Shown: piece after piece, positions 47,391 to 58,314 of the stretch
How positions within the stretch are numbered: the stretch's first letter is position 1
Layout: every line of letters starts with the position of its first letter
Assembly (NCBI GenBank): GCA_022385755.1
Contig: MU278356.1
Location: 1 to 64,000 of the forward strand
Reading direction: 5' to 3'
Source of the DNA: Trametopsis cervina
Taxonomy: Eukaryota; Basidiomycota; Agaricomycetes; Polyporales; Irpicaceae
DNA: 64,000 nucleotides
The notes under the pieces: generated by a model
Databases searched by the model: none
Told to the model about the DNA's origin: nothing
The model's input: the letters and a program-made list of their open reading frames with translations, nothing else
Program-made: the position numbers and the translations under genes

Positions 47391-48497
47391 TCATTGCCCA
47401 TCTACGCCACCTTGAGCACCGGTAGCCTGTATACGTGAGAGCGCATTATGTGAAGTGGTGCAGGCAACAAATGTACCGGGTGCGTCGCTGATGGGCAGGA
47501 CAAAGCACTCCGCGCCGGCTTCGCACTTCGTCAAGATGAATTTACCATCTCGACATTCTGCCAATCGGTTATTGACGCAGGCCTGCTGATTGTCTTCGCA
47601 GAGTTAATACGACTCGAAAGATTTTTGTAATCTAATACAGCGTACCTTGACATGGAGAGGTGGGAGTCAAGGTAGAGAACTGAGCGTTCAGGGCTTGTGC
47701 GTCAAGTCCATTCTGTAAAATATAGCCGTTGTTGGATATAATGGTAGACGTCGCAGAAGCGGAAGTGGCAGTGGACGACAAAGCCTGACCCTGGCCCGGA
47801 GAGCCGATAGTAAGATTGGTGGAAGAGCTGGAGACAGCGCTGGTTGCGGTGGTTGTGTTGGCAGAGTTGACAGCGAACGGCTGATCAACGAGACCTACAA
47901 GCTGTGACCCGTCAGGAATGGGTCCGGCAGGGTAAGCCGGGCAAGAGCCCGGAGGGGTTACAGGAGATGTCAGGCCCAAGGGGATAGTGCCGTTGGAACC
48001 AACAGATACACCTCCAAAGAATGTACCCGGTTTTGAGCTTTGGAACTGGCATTGGTAGATGCCGTTCAGCTCTGGATTTCGAGGTGGCGACTGACAATAC
48101 GGCACAGATAACGCCTCGGGCTAGAAGATGCGGACCGATCAGTCTCGTTATCATCAGGAATTCATGATACGTTACACACCGTTAGGCGAGGCTGCTGGGC
48201 AAAGATTTGAGTGAACTTGATCAAATCAGAGCCATTCTTTAGCGTTTTCGCAAAGTCTAGTATGTCGTCCGCTGTGTTCTGCTGGTCACAAGGCTTAGCT
48301 TGCGCAAGAAGGCTGGTAATGCCTCGAACAGAGAATTGATTGCAGGCATCATGGTTGGCTCCAGCAGCGGCGAAGCATGCTGGCTTCCATTTTAGCATTG
48401 CATCTTCGGTTATTTCTGAGATACGCCTAGTCAAAGGATGAGAGACAACCCCATACGCAGAGGCAGTCCAGAAGAGTATCAATGTGACCTGCACCAT
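47391..48497 (-). CDS. secreted protein with CBM19-like chitin-binding tail
   Basis: Three exons (48497-48180, 48120-47646, 47593-47391), 331 aa. It opens with a signal peptide (MVQVTLILFWTASAYGVVS). The N-terminal region has spaced Cys (WKPACFAAAG, DACNQFSV, AKPCDQQ). The middle has YCQSPPRNPELNGIYQCQFQ and FFGGVSVGSNGT, then a long Ser/Thr/Ala linker. The C-terminal 60 residues contain ACVNNRLAECRDGKF, LTKCEAGAECFVLP and GTFVACTT, the Cys spacing I know from carbohydrate-binding module family 19 (chitin-binding) in fungal secreted proteins. It is likely extracellular and cell-wall associated. No catalytic domain is seen, so it is probably a binding or structural wall protein. Confidence 0.85.
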
Positions 48498-49551
48498 GGT
48501 ATAGGAAGTACGGAAAAGGGTTTCAGAGCACAGCTCGTAGGATGAAAAAAAGTCTAGGGGTACACTAATAAGCCCAACTGAGTGCTCACTTTTATACGAA
48601 TTACCGCTGATACGTATCACTATCATGTATATCTTCCATTGGGAAGAGGAGTTGTCGTTTGAAACATTGCGTTAGTAAGGAGCAACGCCGCCACCCGGTC
48701 GGCGGCGTCATACTGCGAAATCTTCCCTGGAACGACAGTTGTTGCTTAGCATCTACGCCAGGATCAGGTTCACGGCCTGTTTGCAACACAGAAAAAAGCA
48801 TCAATGCAGCAACCAGCAGATGGGACAGTGGCCATCTAACACTGACCATGATCAGTGCAGGGATTCTCTGGGAGATCATCGCACTTACCATGCCAGGCTC
48901 TGCGGGATGTACTTTGCCACTCAAGCGGGTCACGTTTCACCGTTGCAGGATAAGTTCATCACGATTGCATCATGACAGATGGTAATGCACCGACTGGACC
49001 AGATCGCTATGTTGGGGATGTGCATAAGGCCGCCTGTATTGTAGAGTTGCTCGAGCCCAATCACCGGGTTGTCGAGGGGGCGAGGGTAAGTGATGAACAG
49101 AAACTGCTTTTAGCTGCAGAGAGTGTGGGCGTTCAAGTTCAGAAGGACGACTCTGGATGCGGTGCCATTCCCCATATTTGTAAATTCACTTACCAACTTC
49201 GATTAATGAGCTGCAGAGGGCAAGCGTACGCGTAGAATGTTTACGACTATATCTTTGCAGGTCTCGGCAGGACGGAACTTGAAGACTGAATCTTCAGAAA
49301 GTTGCGTATTGCCCGGATGATGGCAGGTATCCTACATACAGTCAAACCTATCAGTAGGTACAGATAGCGGGGGTAAATGTGGTACCGGTCCTTACGTGCT
49401 CGCGGTGAGGAGTGTAGTGCTACAATGGACTGCCACGGATTGCACGCCGTCACGTGAGCGACGCGTTTGGTCGCGTCGTGTTGAGCGCTCATGTCTAGGC
49501 GTGTTCGAATTACGGCCTGTCCGACTCGTTCATCTCAGCTGATCTTCGGCT
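48498..49551. promoter_or_regulatory. intergenic between divergent genes
   Basis: About 1.05 kb shared upstream region of the CBM19-like gene (minus) and the kinesin gene (plus). GTCACGTGAGCG, containing CACGTG, lies at 49450-49461, about 100 bp before the kinesin ATG. Small ORFs at 48972-49235 (plus) and 49247-49492 (minus, one hydrophobic stretch) are open but unsupported. Confidence 0.45.
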
Positions 49552-52078
49552 ATGTCTCGTTTACCACGCCTACATTCTCCTCCCGGCAACCATCAAGAGG
49601 GCCCTTCGTTGGCCTCGACGTCGCGGGTCCCGATGTTCACCACCCGCAAGCGCAAGGCTGTCGACGATGATCCTAGCGAAAACCAGGACCGCGCTAGGAA
49701 ACTCCCAGCCATTGCTGAGAACAATCAACCACTGAGGCCCTCAAAGGTTGCGCCTAATGCTTCATCAAGGCCGGTGACAAGAAGTAAAGCACAAGGTCTC
49801 ACAGTTCCTCAGCCCTCTACTCGACGACCCGTCAGAGCAACGAGCGCGCCTCCGAAGAATGAGCCTGTTCGTCCTCCTGCACGACCCACGGCAGGTGCAA
49901 GGGTCACCACAGGAAGGATGATATCAGGACCGCAAAGAGGCAAAGGAAGTGAGGATCCGCGGTTTCAAGCTCTGCAGGAGCAAGTCACATCTATTGAGTC
50001 TGCTCGCGCTGCAGATGCTGCGAGGCTCGCCGCTCTCATGGAGGCAGAGCAGCGGAAGGTCGAAGAACTACAAACAGATCACAAGACTCTTTCGAAAGAA
50101 CTTACGGAGGCCAGAACATTAGAGTTGACTCAACGTCGCGAGCTTGTCAATGTTAGCGATGAACTCGACGCATTGAAGCGACGTCACGCGAACGAGATTA
50201 TGGATTTAGAGGCCGAGATCAAAAGGAAGGATAGAGATATTCGGGAGCTCAAGGAAGATTTACGGCTTTGTCAAGAAGACTTAGATCGCGAGAGGGAGTC
50301 GGTGAAGACATTGAAGTCCACGGTCTCCCACCAGTCTACAACTCAACTGACACTGACTACCCAAATCACGGCATTGCAAGCTCAGTTGTCAGCTCTGCAA
50401 AGCGCGCTCGATATGTCCTGCAATAGCAGTTCTCAGCTGAAACTTGAGCTCGAGTCAGAACGGCAGCGTGTGGCCGAGCTTCAGGAGGAAAACAGAGCGG
50501 CAGAGACGTTGCGACGCAAGTTACACAATATGGTCCAGGAGCTGAAGGTAAGCCTTTTCGCATGCTTCATTGTACACTTGCTCACGGTGCGCAGGGTAAT
50601 ATACGGGTATTCTGTCGTGTGAGGCCACTTCTTTCATCAGACCTGCCGTCGGACGGCCTTGCGCGATCATGGGGTTCCTCTTCTAGTTTGAACTCTGATG
50701 CGTCCACCCCTTCCCCTGAATATGAGGAGAAATTCAAAGAGAGCTTGAAGGCCGAGATCATATTTCCGGATAAACTCGACCACAAGGAGATTATCCTCCG
50801 CTCGTCCAGTGAAAGTGCCACAGGTCAGGAACGGAAGGACGAGTGGAATTTTACGTTCGATAGGGTAAGGCCATACGACGATATTTCAAGTCTACGGCAC
50901 TGACAGTATCATACAGGTATTTGATCCTCGCTCCACGCAGGCCGAAGTCTTTGAGGAGATTTCCCTCTTGGCGCAAAGTTGTGTTGACGGATACAATGTT
51001 TGCATCTTCGCATATGGTCAGACAGGATCTGGCAAGTCCTTCACGATGGAGGGTGGACCGGTAAGAGAGTTCTTGAAAACGCGATTTGTTCGTCGCTGAA
51101 TTCTCCGGCAGACGGATACCACCGCGGGTATGATCCCCAGAGCCGTTGAGGAGGTTTTCAGAGTATCGGAGGAGTTAAACAGCAAGGGATGGACGTATAA
51201 GATGGAAGGCCAGTTTCTTGAAATCGTAAGCTCACGCTGAGGTTGTTGTGGCGCGTAATTAACTGTTGCATATTATCAGTACAACGAGACCATCAATGAT
51301 CTCTTAGGCAAAGGAGAGTTTGATAAGAAGAAGCACGATATCAAGCACGATAAGTCCGGGCGTACGAATGTGACGGACGTCAACATCATTCCTCTAAAAT
51401 CTCCTAGCCAAGTTCGTTCACTGCTGTCAATAGCGCAATCCAGGAGGACTGTGGCCAGCACTCTTATGAACGAGCGTTCTTCTCGATCCCATTCCGTTTT
51501 CACCCTCCGAATCTGCGGAGAGAACGCGTCGACGGGCGAAACATGCGAGGGTACCCTGAACCTTGTGGATTTGGCAGGAAGCGAGCGCTTGGAGAAGAGC
51601 GGCGCTGGGAACGACAAGGATCGTCTGAAGGAAACGCAGAGCATCAACAAGAGCCTCAGCGCCTTAGGAGACGTGATCGCTGCCCTTGGCGAGAAGGGTG
51701 ACGGTAAGAGTGATAAACATATCCCATATAGGAACTCCAAGGTGTGTGAGGCGGTATGATTGAAAGCGGATACACCGTTAACAGCATTCATTAGCTGACA
51801 TATCTGCTGCAAAACTCCCTGAGCGGCAACTCTAAGACACTCGTGAGTTGCTAGTACACTTTGCATTACTCTCAACTGACCCATATTGCAGATGGTGCTC
51901 AACCTCTCGCCGATGGCCAACCATCTCAACGAGTCCCTATGTTCTTTGCGATTCGCCACTAAGGTACGGCGTCCAACGGTGATTGTATTGTTAAAATGTG
52001 TACCTGATTGTTCCGCTCTTCTAGGTGAACAACACCACGCTTGGAACCGCGAGGAAGCAAGTGAAAGCTTCCAACTGA
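49552..52078 (+). CDS. KAR3: kinesin-14 (C-terminal motor, Kar3/KlpA type)
   Basis: Eight exons (49552-50547, 50595-50864, 50917-51060, 51112-51225, 51280-51741, 51795-51842, 51892-51963, 52025-52078), 719 aa. The N-terminal 130 residues are basic and Pro/Ser-rich. Residues about 130-330 form a long coiled coil. The neck and motor follow: [16 protein letters not shown], the P-loop [22 protein letters not shown], switch [12 protein letters not shown], switch [29 protein letters not shown] and [11 protein letters not shown]. It ends 15 residues after the motor. A C-terminal motor preceded by GN(I)RV is diagnostic of minus-end-directed kinesin-14, which acts in spindle assembly and nuclear fusion. 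The first exon holds nearly the whole non-motor part. It is convergent with APN2 (213-bp gap). Confidence 0.95.
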
Positions 52079-52291
52079 GCCTGCTCCGACATTTGACGCG
52101 ACACCTACCACCCCGTTCGCTCTTGACATTTTTGTTTTCCCTCCCTCCGACAAGATCATATGTATAATATTTAGTATTATTGATGCTATCTGACAGTTGA
52201 TAATCCCGAGAGCAAACAGATGTGGAGGTATACTACGGATTGAGAGAAAATCTACACAGCAAACCAAGAGATAGATGTCCAGCATCATGTA

Positions 52292-54339
52292 TTATTTACT
52301 CTGGCTTCCGGGCAGAGAGGAAGATTCTCGCTTCACGTCGCTCGCCCACTTGAAGTAGTTACACTTATACGTGTGATCAACCTCTTCACGAAGTCGTTCC
52401 CCCTTCCCCTTGTCGTATCCCGGGCCAACAGGGCTATATAATACGGCATGATAACTGATGATCAATATAACGTGTGCTTTAGGTCACATACCGCGCGCAC
52501 ACATAGAAACTTCGCCCTTTATTTGGACCGGCTTTGTTGACGGTCCATTTCTTCGCAGGCTCACCGTGCACGGTGCACTTGGGCGGTTGAGCGGGTGTGA
52601 AGAGCGTCGACCACGCAGCTTTGCTCTGCGAAGAGGATGGTGTCGGCGGGGTAAGTGATGGACCCTCGTCGTTCTCCTCAGCTAACTCTAGGGCTAATCG
52701 ATAGTCGGCTTCAAGCTGGGCGGCCTCTGTGGTCGTGTTCAAAGGACTAGTACTCTGAGGTGGTGCTGAGTCGACTTCAATTTCGATCGCACTCGCCGAG
52801 CTGGAACCTGCTTTGGAGGAAGATACAGCCGGAGTGGGTTTCCCAAGAAATGAATCAATTGTCCCAAGACTGGCATCCTTTTTCGCCTTCTTATTCGAGG
52901 AAGTTCCAGCTTGATGTAGCGAACTAGAGGAGGGTCGCTTCAGAGTCGTTAGTTTGGATGGTATAGTGAGTTTGTTAGACGTGGTTCGTTCCTGTGTGGA
53001 TAGGGCATCAGTTCCTGAGCGCAATGATCGGAAATAGAGACGTTATCACTGTTTGGTTCTCAATAGCTGTCTTCTTCCCAAAGAAAGAAGAGAGCCTGGT
53101 CTGTTTCTCCGAGAACTCCGGCCAATACTTTGCAGCTATTCGAGGCAGTTGGGGCGGAGCCTCTCCTTGTTGCATCGCGTCACGTAATTTGAGTGTCTCC
53201 CCGGATTCGAGCACAACTTCGTCATGTAGATCCACGTATATTGGACAATGATCAGACCCTTTCAACGATTGCTGAATGTCGGCATGTTTGATCCATTTGA
53301 GCATGCCTTCCGTGACAAGGATGTAGTCGATACGTGTTCCGTAGTTTGTCTCTCGAGCTTGTATCTTCGTATTCCAGCCTGTAGCGCGAGGTCAGTTAAT
53401 ATACGAAAATAGAGCGAACCGAACCTCTTACACGTGTACATGGCCTTTCGGTCAGGCCAAGCTCTACGAACCACATCAACCATGGGGCCCTGGGGGTGCA
53501 GCCACTTATGGAACCAAGCACGTGCGGGGTGTTCCCAAAATGTGCTCGCATTACTTGGCAGGTGGCCGTCGCAGTGGTCCATGGGAGTAGCGCAGACGTT
53601 GATATCACCGAGAACGACTACCTCACGACCTTCTTCTATAAACCGCCGTACACGTTCTTCAAGCATTAAATGATAATTCATCTTGAAGGAAAGCCGATCG
53701 TCTGATGTTTCGTTTGGGCAGTACACGTTGATGAGCACGAATAAGCCGAAGTCTAGGACGAGGCCTCTACCCTCCGAGTCGAACAAATCGAAACTATGGT
53801 CTTGCGTGTCACCATAATAGGATATGTCGTGTAGAGATGGATATGTCGAGGAGATACGCTCCTCCGGGCTCAATGGAGGTTTCGGTTGTATACATCCTGC
53901 GATGCCTTCCTCGGCCTTGAGTGGTACGACCTGAGCCGACTTCGTATATACGGCGACGCCGCTGTAACCGCCTTTCTTCACTGGGAAGGAGAAAAATGAC
54001 CTGTAATTCTCAGGGGTGGCTACGTCTCTTGCCAGAGCCTGTCGTGATGACTTCATTTCTGTACGATGTTGATATAATTGCATCCGCTCGGCGGCGATAA
54101 TCTGACGTACCTTGGAAGCATATGATGTCCGCATCCAGGTGATCAAGAATTCCTTCTAAATTCTTGAAAGTATTCCATCTGTGCTCGCGTTCAATTATAC
54201 ACAAGGATATTCCAACCAACAGAATAAGAACGTACGGGTGGTATTGTGGCAAGGTTCTGATCCCGTTCTATGACAAATGTTACTTCATAGCCGCACGATC
54301 GACGGAGTGTCTCACAATATTCCACGATAGAATACGCAT
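52292..54339 (-). CDS. APN2: AP endonuclease 2 (class II, ExoIII family) with GRF zinc finger
   Basis: Seven exons (54339-54316, 54267-54236, 54178-54111, 54058-53432, 53378-53050, 52991-52492, 52433-52292), 573 aa. The first three exons are tiny (24, 32 and 68 nt) but in phase, giving MRILSWNINGIRTLPQYHPW. Catalytic blocks: NGI, ADIICFQEMK (metal-binding Glu), YSGVAVYTK, LINVYCPNE, VVVLGDINVCATPMDHCD, YGTRIDYILV and GSDHCPIYVDL. A PIP-like TRLSSFFGKK follows, and there is a second similar GTIDSFLGK. The C-terminal GRF finger has KCTVHGEPAKKWTVNKAGPNKGRSF start points with C..H, then FYVCAR and CNYFKW. Apn2 removes abasic sites and 3' blocks in base excision repair. Confidence 0.95.
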
Positions 54340-55142
54340 GGCTATTCAGCTATTTTGTATGCTTGACAGCACACAGACATTTCAGAGGATGGAGGAAACA
54401 GTGCAATGAGGAATCGCGTCAACACATCCGTCGCGGGAATTGAAATGTCACATGAGTGACGAGCGCGTTGAGGATGTCACGCGACCATAATACAGTTACA
54501 CAACGGAAGCATGCCGTCCTATGCACGTCATATTCGCTACACCACGATATTGCTCAGGCAGAGTTGTTGCAAATGGCTGCTTTACCTCTGAGTTATTTTA
54601 CACACTACATACCTTCGTTGTATCGGCTTTGAGTCTCAAAAACCTCGTCCCTACTAAGGTCACGAATTTCTGAAAGAATTAGGGGGGACTGTGTCTCCAA
54701 GATGTTAACCAAGTACGCCAGGAGCAGAAGTGGAGGGGAATAAATGTGCCGACATTCATGTGTACATTGGTTCATGCCGATGATGGTAAAGTTGAGTGAT
54801 ATACTGACGGAGTGAGCCAGATTGAATGACCTAAAATGATGCTACGAAGGTCCGAAGCGCTGCATAACTCAGCCGCAGGGTCAGTAAAAAGATTCCCACC
54901 ACGGCCATGGTCAGCAGTTTGAGACTGGAGATATACAACCTGCCAACGCAGGATGTGTGGTGTTTATGGGGGACAGCTTTCCATACGTATCGACACAGGT
55001 TGGATGATGTCTCTGTTTCCGTCTGTGCATGGGATGCATGACGAACATAATAACACATGTGTCTGGCTCAAAAAATGATGATGCAGCGACTGAGAATACA
55101 GAGTGAAAGCAAATAAATTAAGCGTACGAGTCCTCCTGCAAC
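54340..55142. other. intergenic, no gene supported
   Basis: About 800 bp between two minus-strand genes. A minus ORF at 54831-55058 ends in a hydrophobic segment (LLTMAVVGIFLLTLRLSYAA), but there is no other support. Most of the spacer should be the APN2 promoter. Confidence 0.4.
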
Positions 55143-55701
55143 CTATGTCATCGCTACCTCCACGTCCACCACTCCCTGCTGACTACTGGCGGTCGTTGTT
55201 GGTCGTTTTCCTTCTCGCCCAAGCCCTGCCGCCTTCTCTGCTTCTTCGATGGTATAGGCGGGTTCTTTGAGCTCTTTAAGTCGCCGCCTGTGAACCTTGC
55301 TTTTCCAATGTGATTTCAATGCGGAGTCAGTTTCGTAGTATCTAGAATACGCAATGTAAGTCTGGAGAAACCAAGCCAGCAAGGGCTAACGCTCACTTGG
55401 CGCATTCAACGCAGTAGTGCTGAGCCAGGCCTGGTCGTTCATAGTCTAGCGGCTGCGCTTCTAGTTTTGCGCGGTTCTACACATCCGTCAGACAACGTAT
55501 GCATTGAACAGATGAATTTTACATACTTTTGGATCCAAGTCGATGAGCTGGATCTGGTCCAAGTCTCGTGTGCGTGCCTACGCAGAAAGTGAGAAGGGCA
55601 CCAATGGATATTTTCATGAAGCTCAAACTCACTCGGGTACGGGCACCTCTATGGACGTCCCTCACTGCATGATGTGTTCTTGAACGACGCAAACGACCCA
55701 T
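55143..55701 (-). CDS. BUD20: C2H2 zinc-finger ribosome biogenesis factor Bud20 (ZNF593 type)
   Basis: Four exons (55701-55633, 55577-55527, 55476-55397, 55341-55143), 132 aa. It starts [18 protein letters not shown], followed by [14 protein letters not shown] and [16 protein letters not shown], then [19 protein letters not shown]. This is the family's single extended finger C-x2-C...H-x5-H with the adjacent basic helix. [15 protein letters not shown] closes the conserved part. Bud20 is a shuttling factor that joins pre-60S ribosomal particles and helps export them from the nucleus. The length matches ZNF593 (about 130 aa). Confidence 0.93.
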
Positions 55702-55930
55702 AGCAACAAACGAGTCGGCGATGGTAATGAAGGAACAGGATAACCTGGGTTGCAGAATGGACCAAGGATGATCGCTGTAAAATGCAGCGATCAATCTCAG
55801 ATTACTAGCGCCCAATTGACAAGATAAGGCGCTAAAATTCATCAACGTGCAGGATCGGGGGTGCACATTTGCTATAGGCTACATGGCATACAAGTAAACC
55901 GACAATATATTCCGGAAACCCTCTACAGCT

Positions 55931-56525
55931 CTATGCCTCTCCTTTCACACAGTTCTGCCGTGAATCCCACAACTGGATTTTGTTATTCTGTCTTCGGACC
56001 TCATAGCGTCGGTCATTGACGTCGAACATGAGTAGCTGTGGCACGGTGAGGAGGTGACCTGCCGCCCTGTCGCCAAAGTAACGGGCTCCGCCTTGCAATG
56101 GGATTCCGGTCAAATTTAGTACTAATGAGCAAACAACGTAAAGCTGAACGCGCACCTTGAATGGCCGCGTTCATATTTTCGCCGACTGCCTGGAACGCCT
56201 TTTGCGAGGCGACGACGCTAGCCTTCTGCGCCCACGGACCCGCTACTCCCAACGCCCCAAGTCCCCAGCCTGCTGCAGCAAGTACAGATGCTGTACCCTG
56301 TCCCCAAGCAGTCGCAATTTTTCCAAACGCCTCTCCTGAGGTATGCTCTGAAAACGTCGTCTCGTCTTTACCATCGCGAATCTCGATGGTATAAGGGATG
56401 CCCGCAAGATGGGCCTTCCATGTCTCGCCCGCTGCGAGCTTGTTGGTCCAGCAGTGTAATGTGACGGCCCACACTCCGATGTGGATGGGATGGTCTGTGA
56501 TGTTCTTGAAGTAGACGTCTGGCAT
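55931..56525 (-). CDS. conserved-looking basidiomycete protein of unknown function, 176 aa
   Basis: Two exons, 56525-56156 and 56091-55931, joined in phase. The first 70 residues look like a small beta-rich domain (VYFKNITDHPIHIGVWAV, GETWKAHLAGIPYTIEIRDG). A Gly/Ala-rich amphipathic segment follows (GKIATAWGQGTASVLAAAG, GALGVAGPWAQ), then a second domain that reads ARYFGDRAAGHLLTVPQL and RRYEVRRQNNKIQLWDSR. It has no signal peptide. The middle segment is moderately hydrophobic and could touch membranes. It resembles a family of small Agaricomycete proteins with a KN.TD.PVHIG start, whose role I do not know. Confidence 0.7.
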
Positions 56526-57137
56526 GGTTGAATGGCACCGAGGGGCAGAGCGACCTAGTGATACGAGCGAGGCTTGGAGATAGATATAAGGCCAGCTGCG
56601 GTACGAGTCTTCCATGCCTTACTCGCATCGATGCATGCACACCATCCGCAGGTGATCTATTAAACTCAGAGTTGGCAGTGAGAAATTCGTTATCGAGGAC
56701 GAAGCCTGCTACACGGAACGTCTGTGATAACTAATAACCGTATCAGTCTACCCTTACACAGAGAAGCCTCACGCACCATGACACAAATTAATGCGCAGCA
56801 GGTGCACACGCGTCGCAGGCGAGAAAGTGGACAAGGGTCTGCCTGTTGTAAGATAGGGTGCACGTACCATCCCAATTATGGTGCGAATACTTTCGCGAAA
56901 ACGCTCGCAAAGTCGGCTTTGCGCGCAGCCTGTGAATGAAAGACTGGCACGGGAAGATCGTCCTTCCTCGCATGTAAAGAAGCGAACTTGCGTGCACGAC
57001 TTGCGCTGTGCACAGATACACTGACTTAAACAGGAATGGTTATTCCATAAAAAAGGCTCGCTAGAGGATACAACTAGATCATTTCCTCGTAAGCAACATC
57101 ATAAAAACTCGATGAACGGCTCACTAACCTTTCGTAT
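56526..57137. other. intergenic, no gene seen
   Basis: About 610 bp between two minus-strand genes, presumably the promoter of the 176-aa protein and the 3' UTR of the next gene. No ORF is supported. Confidence 0.45.
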
Positions 57138-58113
57138 CTACAATACTGTTTTGTTGCGCGGGTTCCAATGTTGCCCACCGGTAGATGATGGCGGAGTGAG
57201 CGCGTCCGGCCCACCATTGTAATCCCAACCGGGTAGGCCTGCAGGCTGAGGATAGAGGTGTACATGAGGGCCGGCCGTCTGAACGTCTTCAGAGAGCACT
57301 CACCTGCACCACCATCAGTGCATCCGATCTTTGGAAATCATCCTGCGACACGCTGGCCTCCCGCATTGTCATGACTGGTCGTTGGGATGACTTCTATCAG
57401 AACGAGAGAAAATTAGTTCATGCAGTATTGCGAGGACGGCCTCCTCCAAAACTCACAGGAAGTGAGCGAATGACGATCCGCCTCACGTTGGGCGCGTTCT
57501 CGTGGCGCGCCATAGGACGGGATGGAGCTTCGAGCCGCCGGCTAGGACGGGGTTCATAGCCTTGCTGTTCGCTCGGGCGGGATTCATAGGCTTTCCGTGC
57601 GCTTGGACGGTGTTCAAAGGCTTGCATATGACGAGCAAGGTACGACGATCGCTTCAGCATCGCCCTCAGGCGCACCCGAAGGGGCCACGAATCCTCATAG
57701 CGGCTCAGGAACGGAAACTGTTCAGTACACTGTTCAGGACACATCAGTCACCTCGCCAATTTATACGATGCTGAGCAGCCTTGCTTTTCTCATCGCTTTC
57801 GCCATAGCATCTTGGTCCTGGTGAGTCAAGCTTTTGTTGCTATCCAGGTAGCTCAACGCGAGGTCGCTGACGTCTCCCTTGAGACAAAACTATCGTCAGT
57901 GATCCGTTTGTTACTGAGGAGGCGCCGGAAGGTCTACACAAAGCTGTCGTCGCTCCTCTGTCGTTAACCTTGGGATCACTTTGAGATTTGTGACCGAAGA
58001 GATACTCGAAGGGGCTGGTATAGTATAAATCGTGGGCATCACTGATTTCGAGGAGATCACGATCACTGGGAATTAGTACTGTAATGATAGTCAGATTCTG
58101 ATCACACTTTCAT
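57138..58113 (-). CDS. orphan spliced protein with RPS repeats, 228 aa
   Basis: Six exons (58113-58106, 58065-57969, 57889-57767, 57717-57457, 57393-57304, 57245-57138) keep phase throughout. Donors are GTGATC, GTTAAC, GTATAA, GTGAGT and GTGAGT; several are non-consensus. The first exon (8 nt, MK plus part of V) is tentative. The product begins DRDLLEISDAHDLYYTSPFEYLFG, then GDVSDLALSYLDSNKSL and SWPLRVRLRAMLKRSSY. Four roughly 10-residue repeats follow (EHRPSARKAY, ESRPSEQQGY, EPRPSRRLEA, PSRP). Then come VRRIVIRSLP, MTMREASVSQDDFQRSDALM, and the C-terminus GLPGWDYNGGPDALTPP to NPRNKTVL. No domain was recognised. It lies between CPS1 and the 176-aa gene, all on the minus strand. A TATATAAAG box lies at about 58183. 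Confidence 0.65.
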
Positions 58114-58314
58114 GTTGTGTTACGCACCAGAGAGTAGAGAGGATACGGAATACAGACACGTTCCTCAAAACGCTGCTTTATATATGTACGATCTCGCGAC
58201 TATATATGTTCGGTTAGCCCTTACCTGACCTCGCCCCCTATACGCTATATCGGCTTGAGCTGACGGAATGCCGTATATCCATTCAGTTACATAACACGCG
58301 TCACAGGTCTCACG

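Noticed and set aside
57597..57824. Plus-strand ORF ending in a GPI-like hydrophobic tail
   Set aside because: It is antisense to exons 3 and 4 of the minus-strand 228-aa gene, which is better supported by phase across five introns, and it lacks an ATG.
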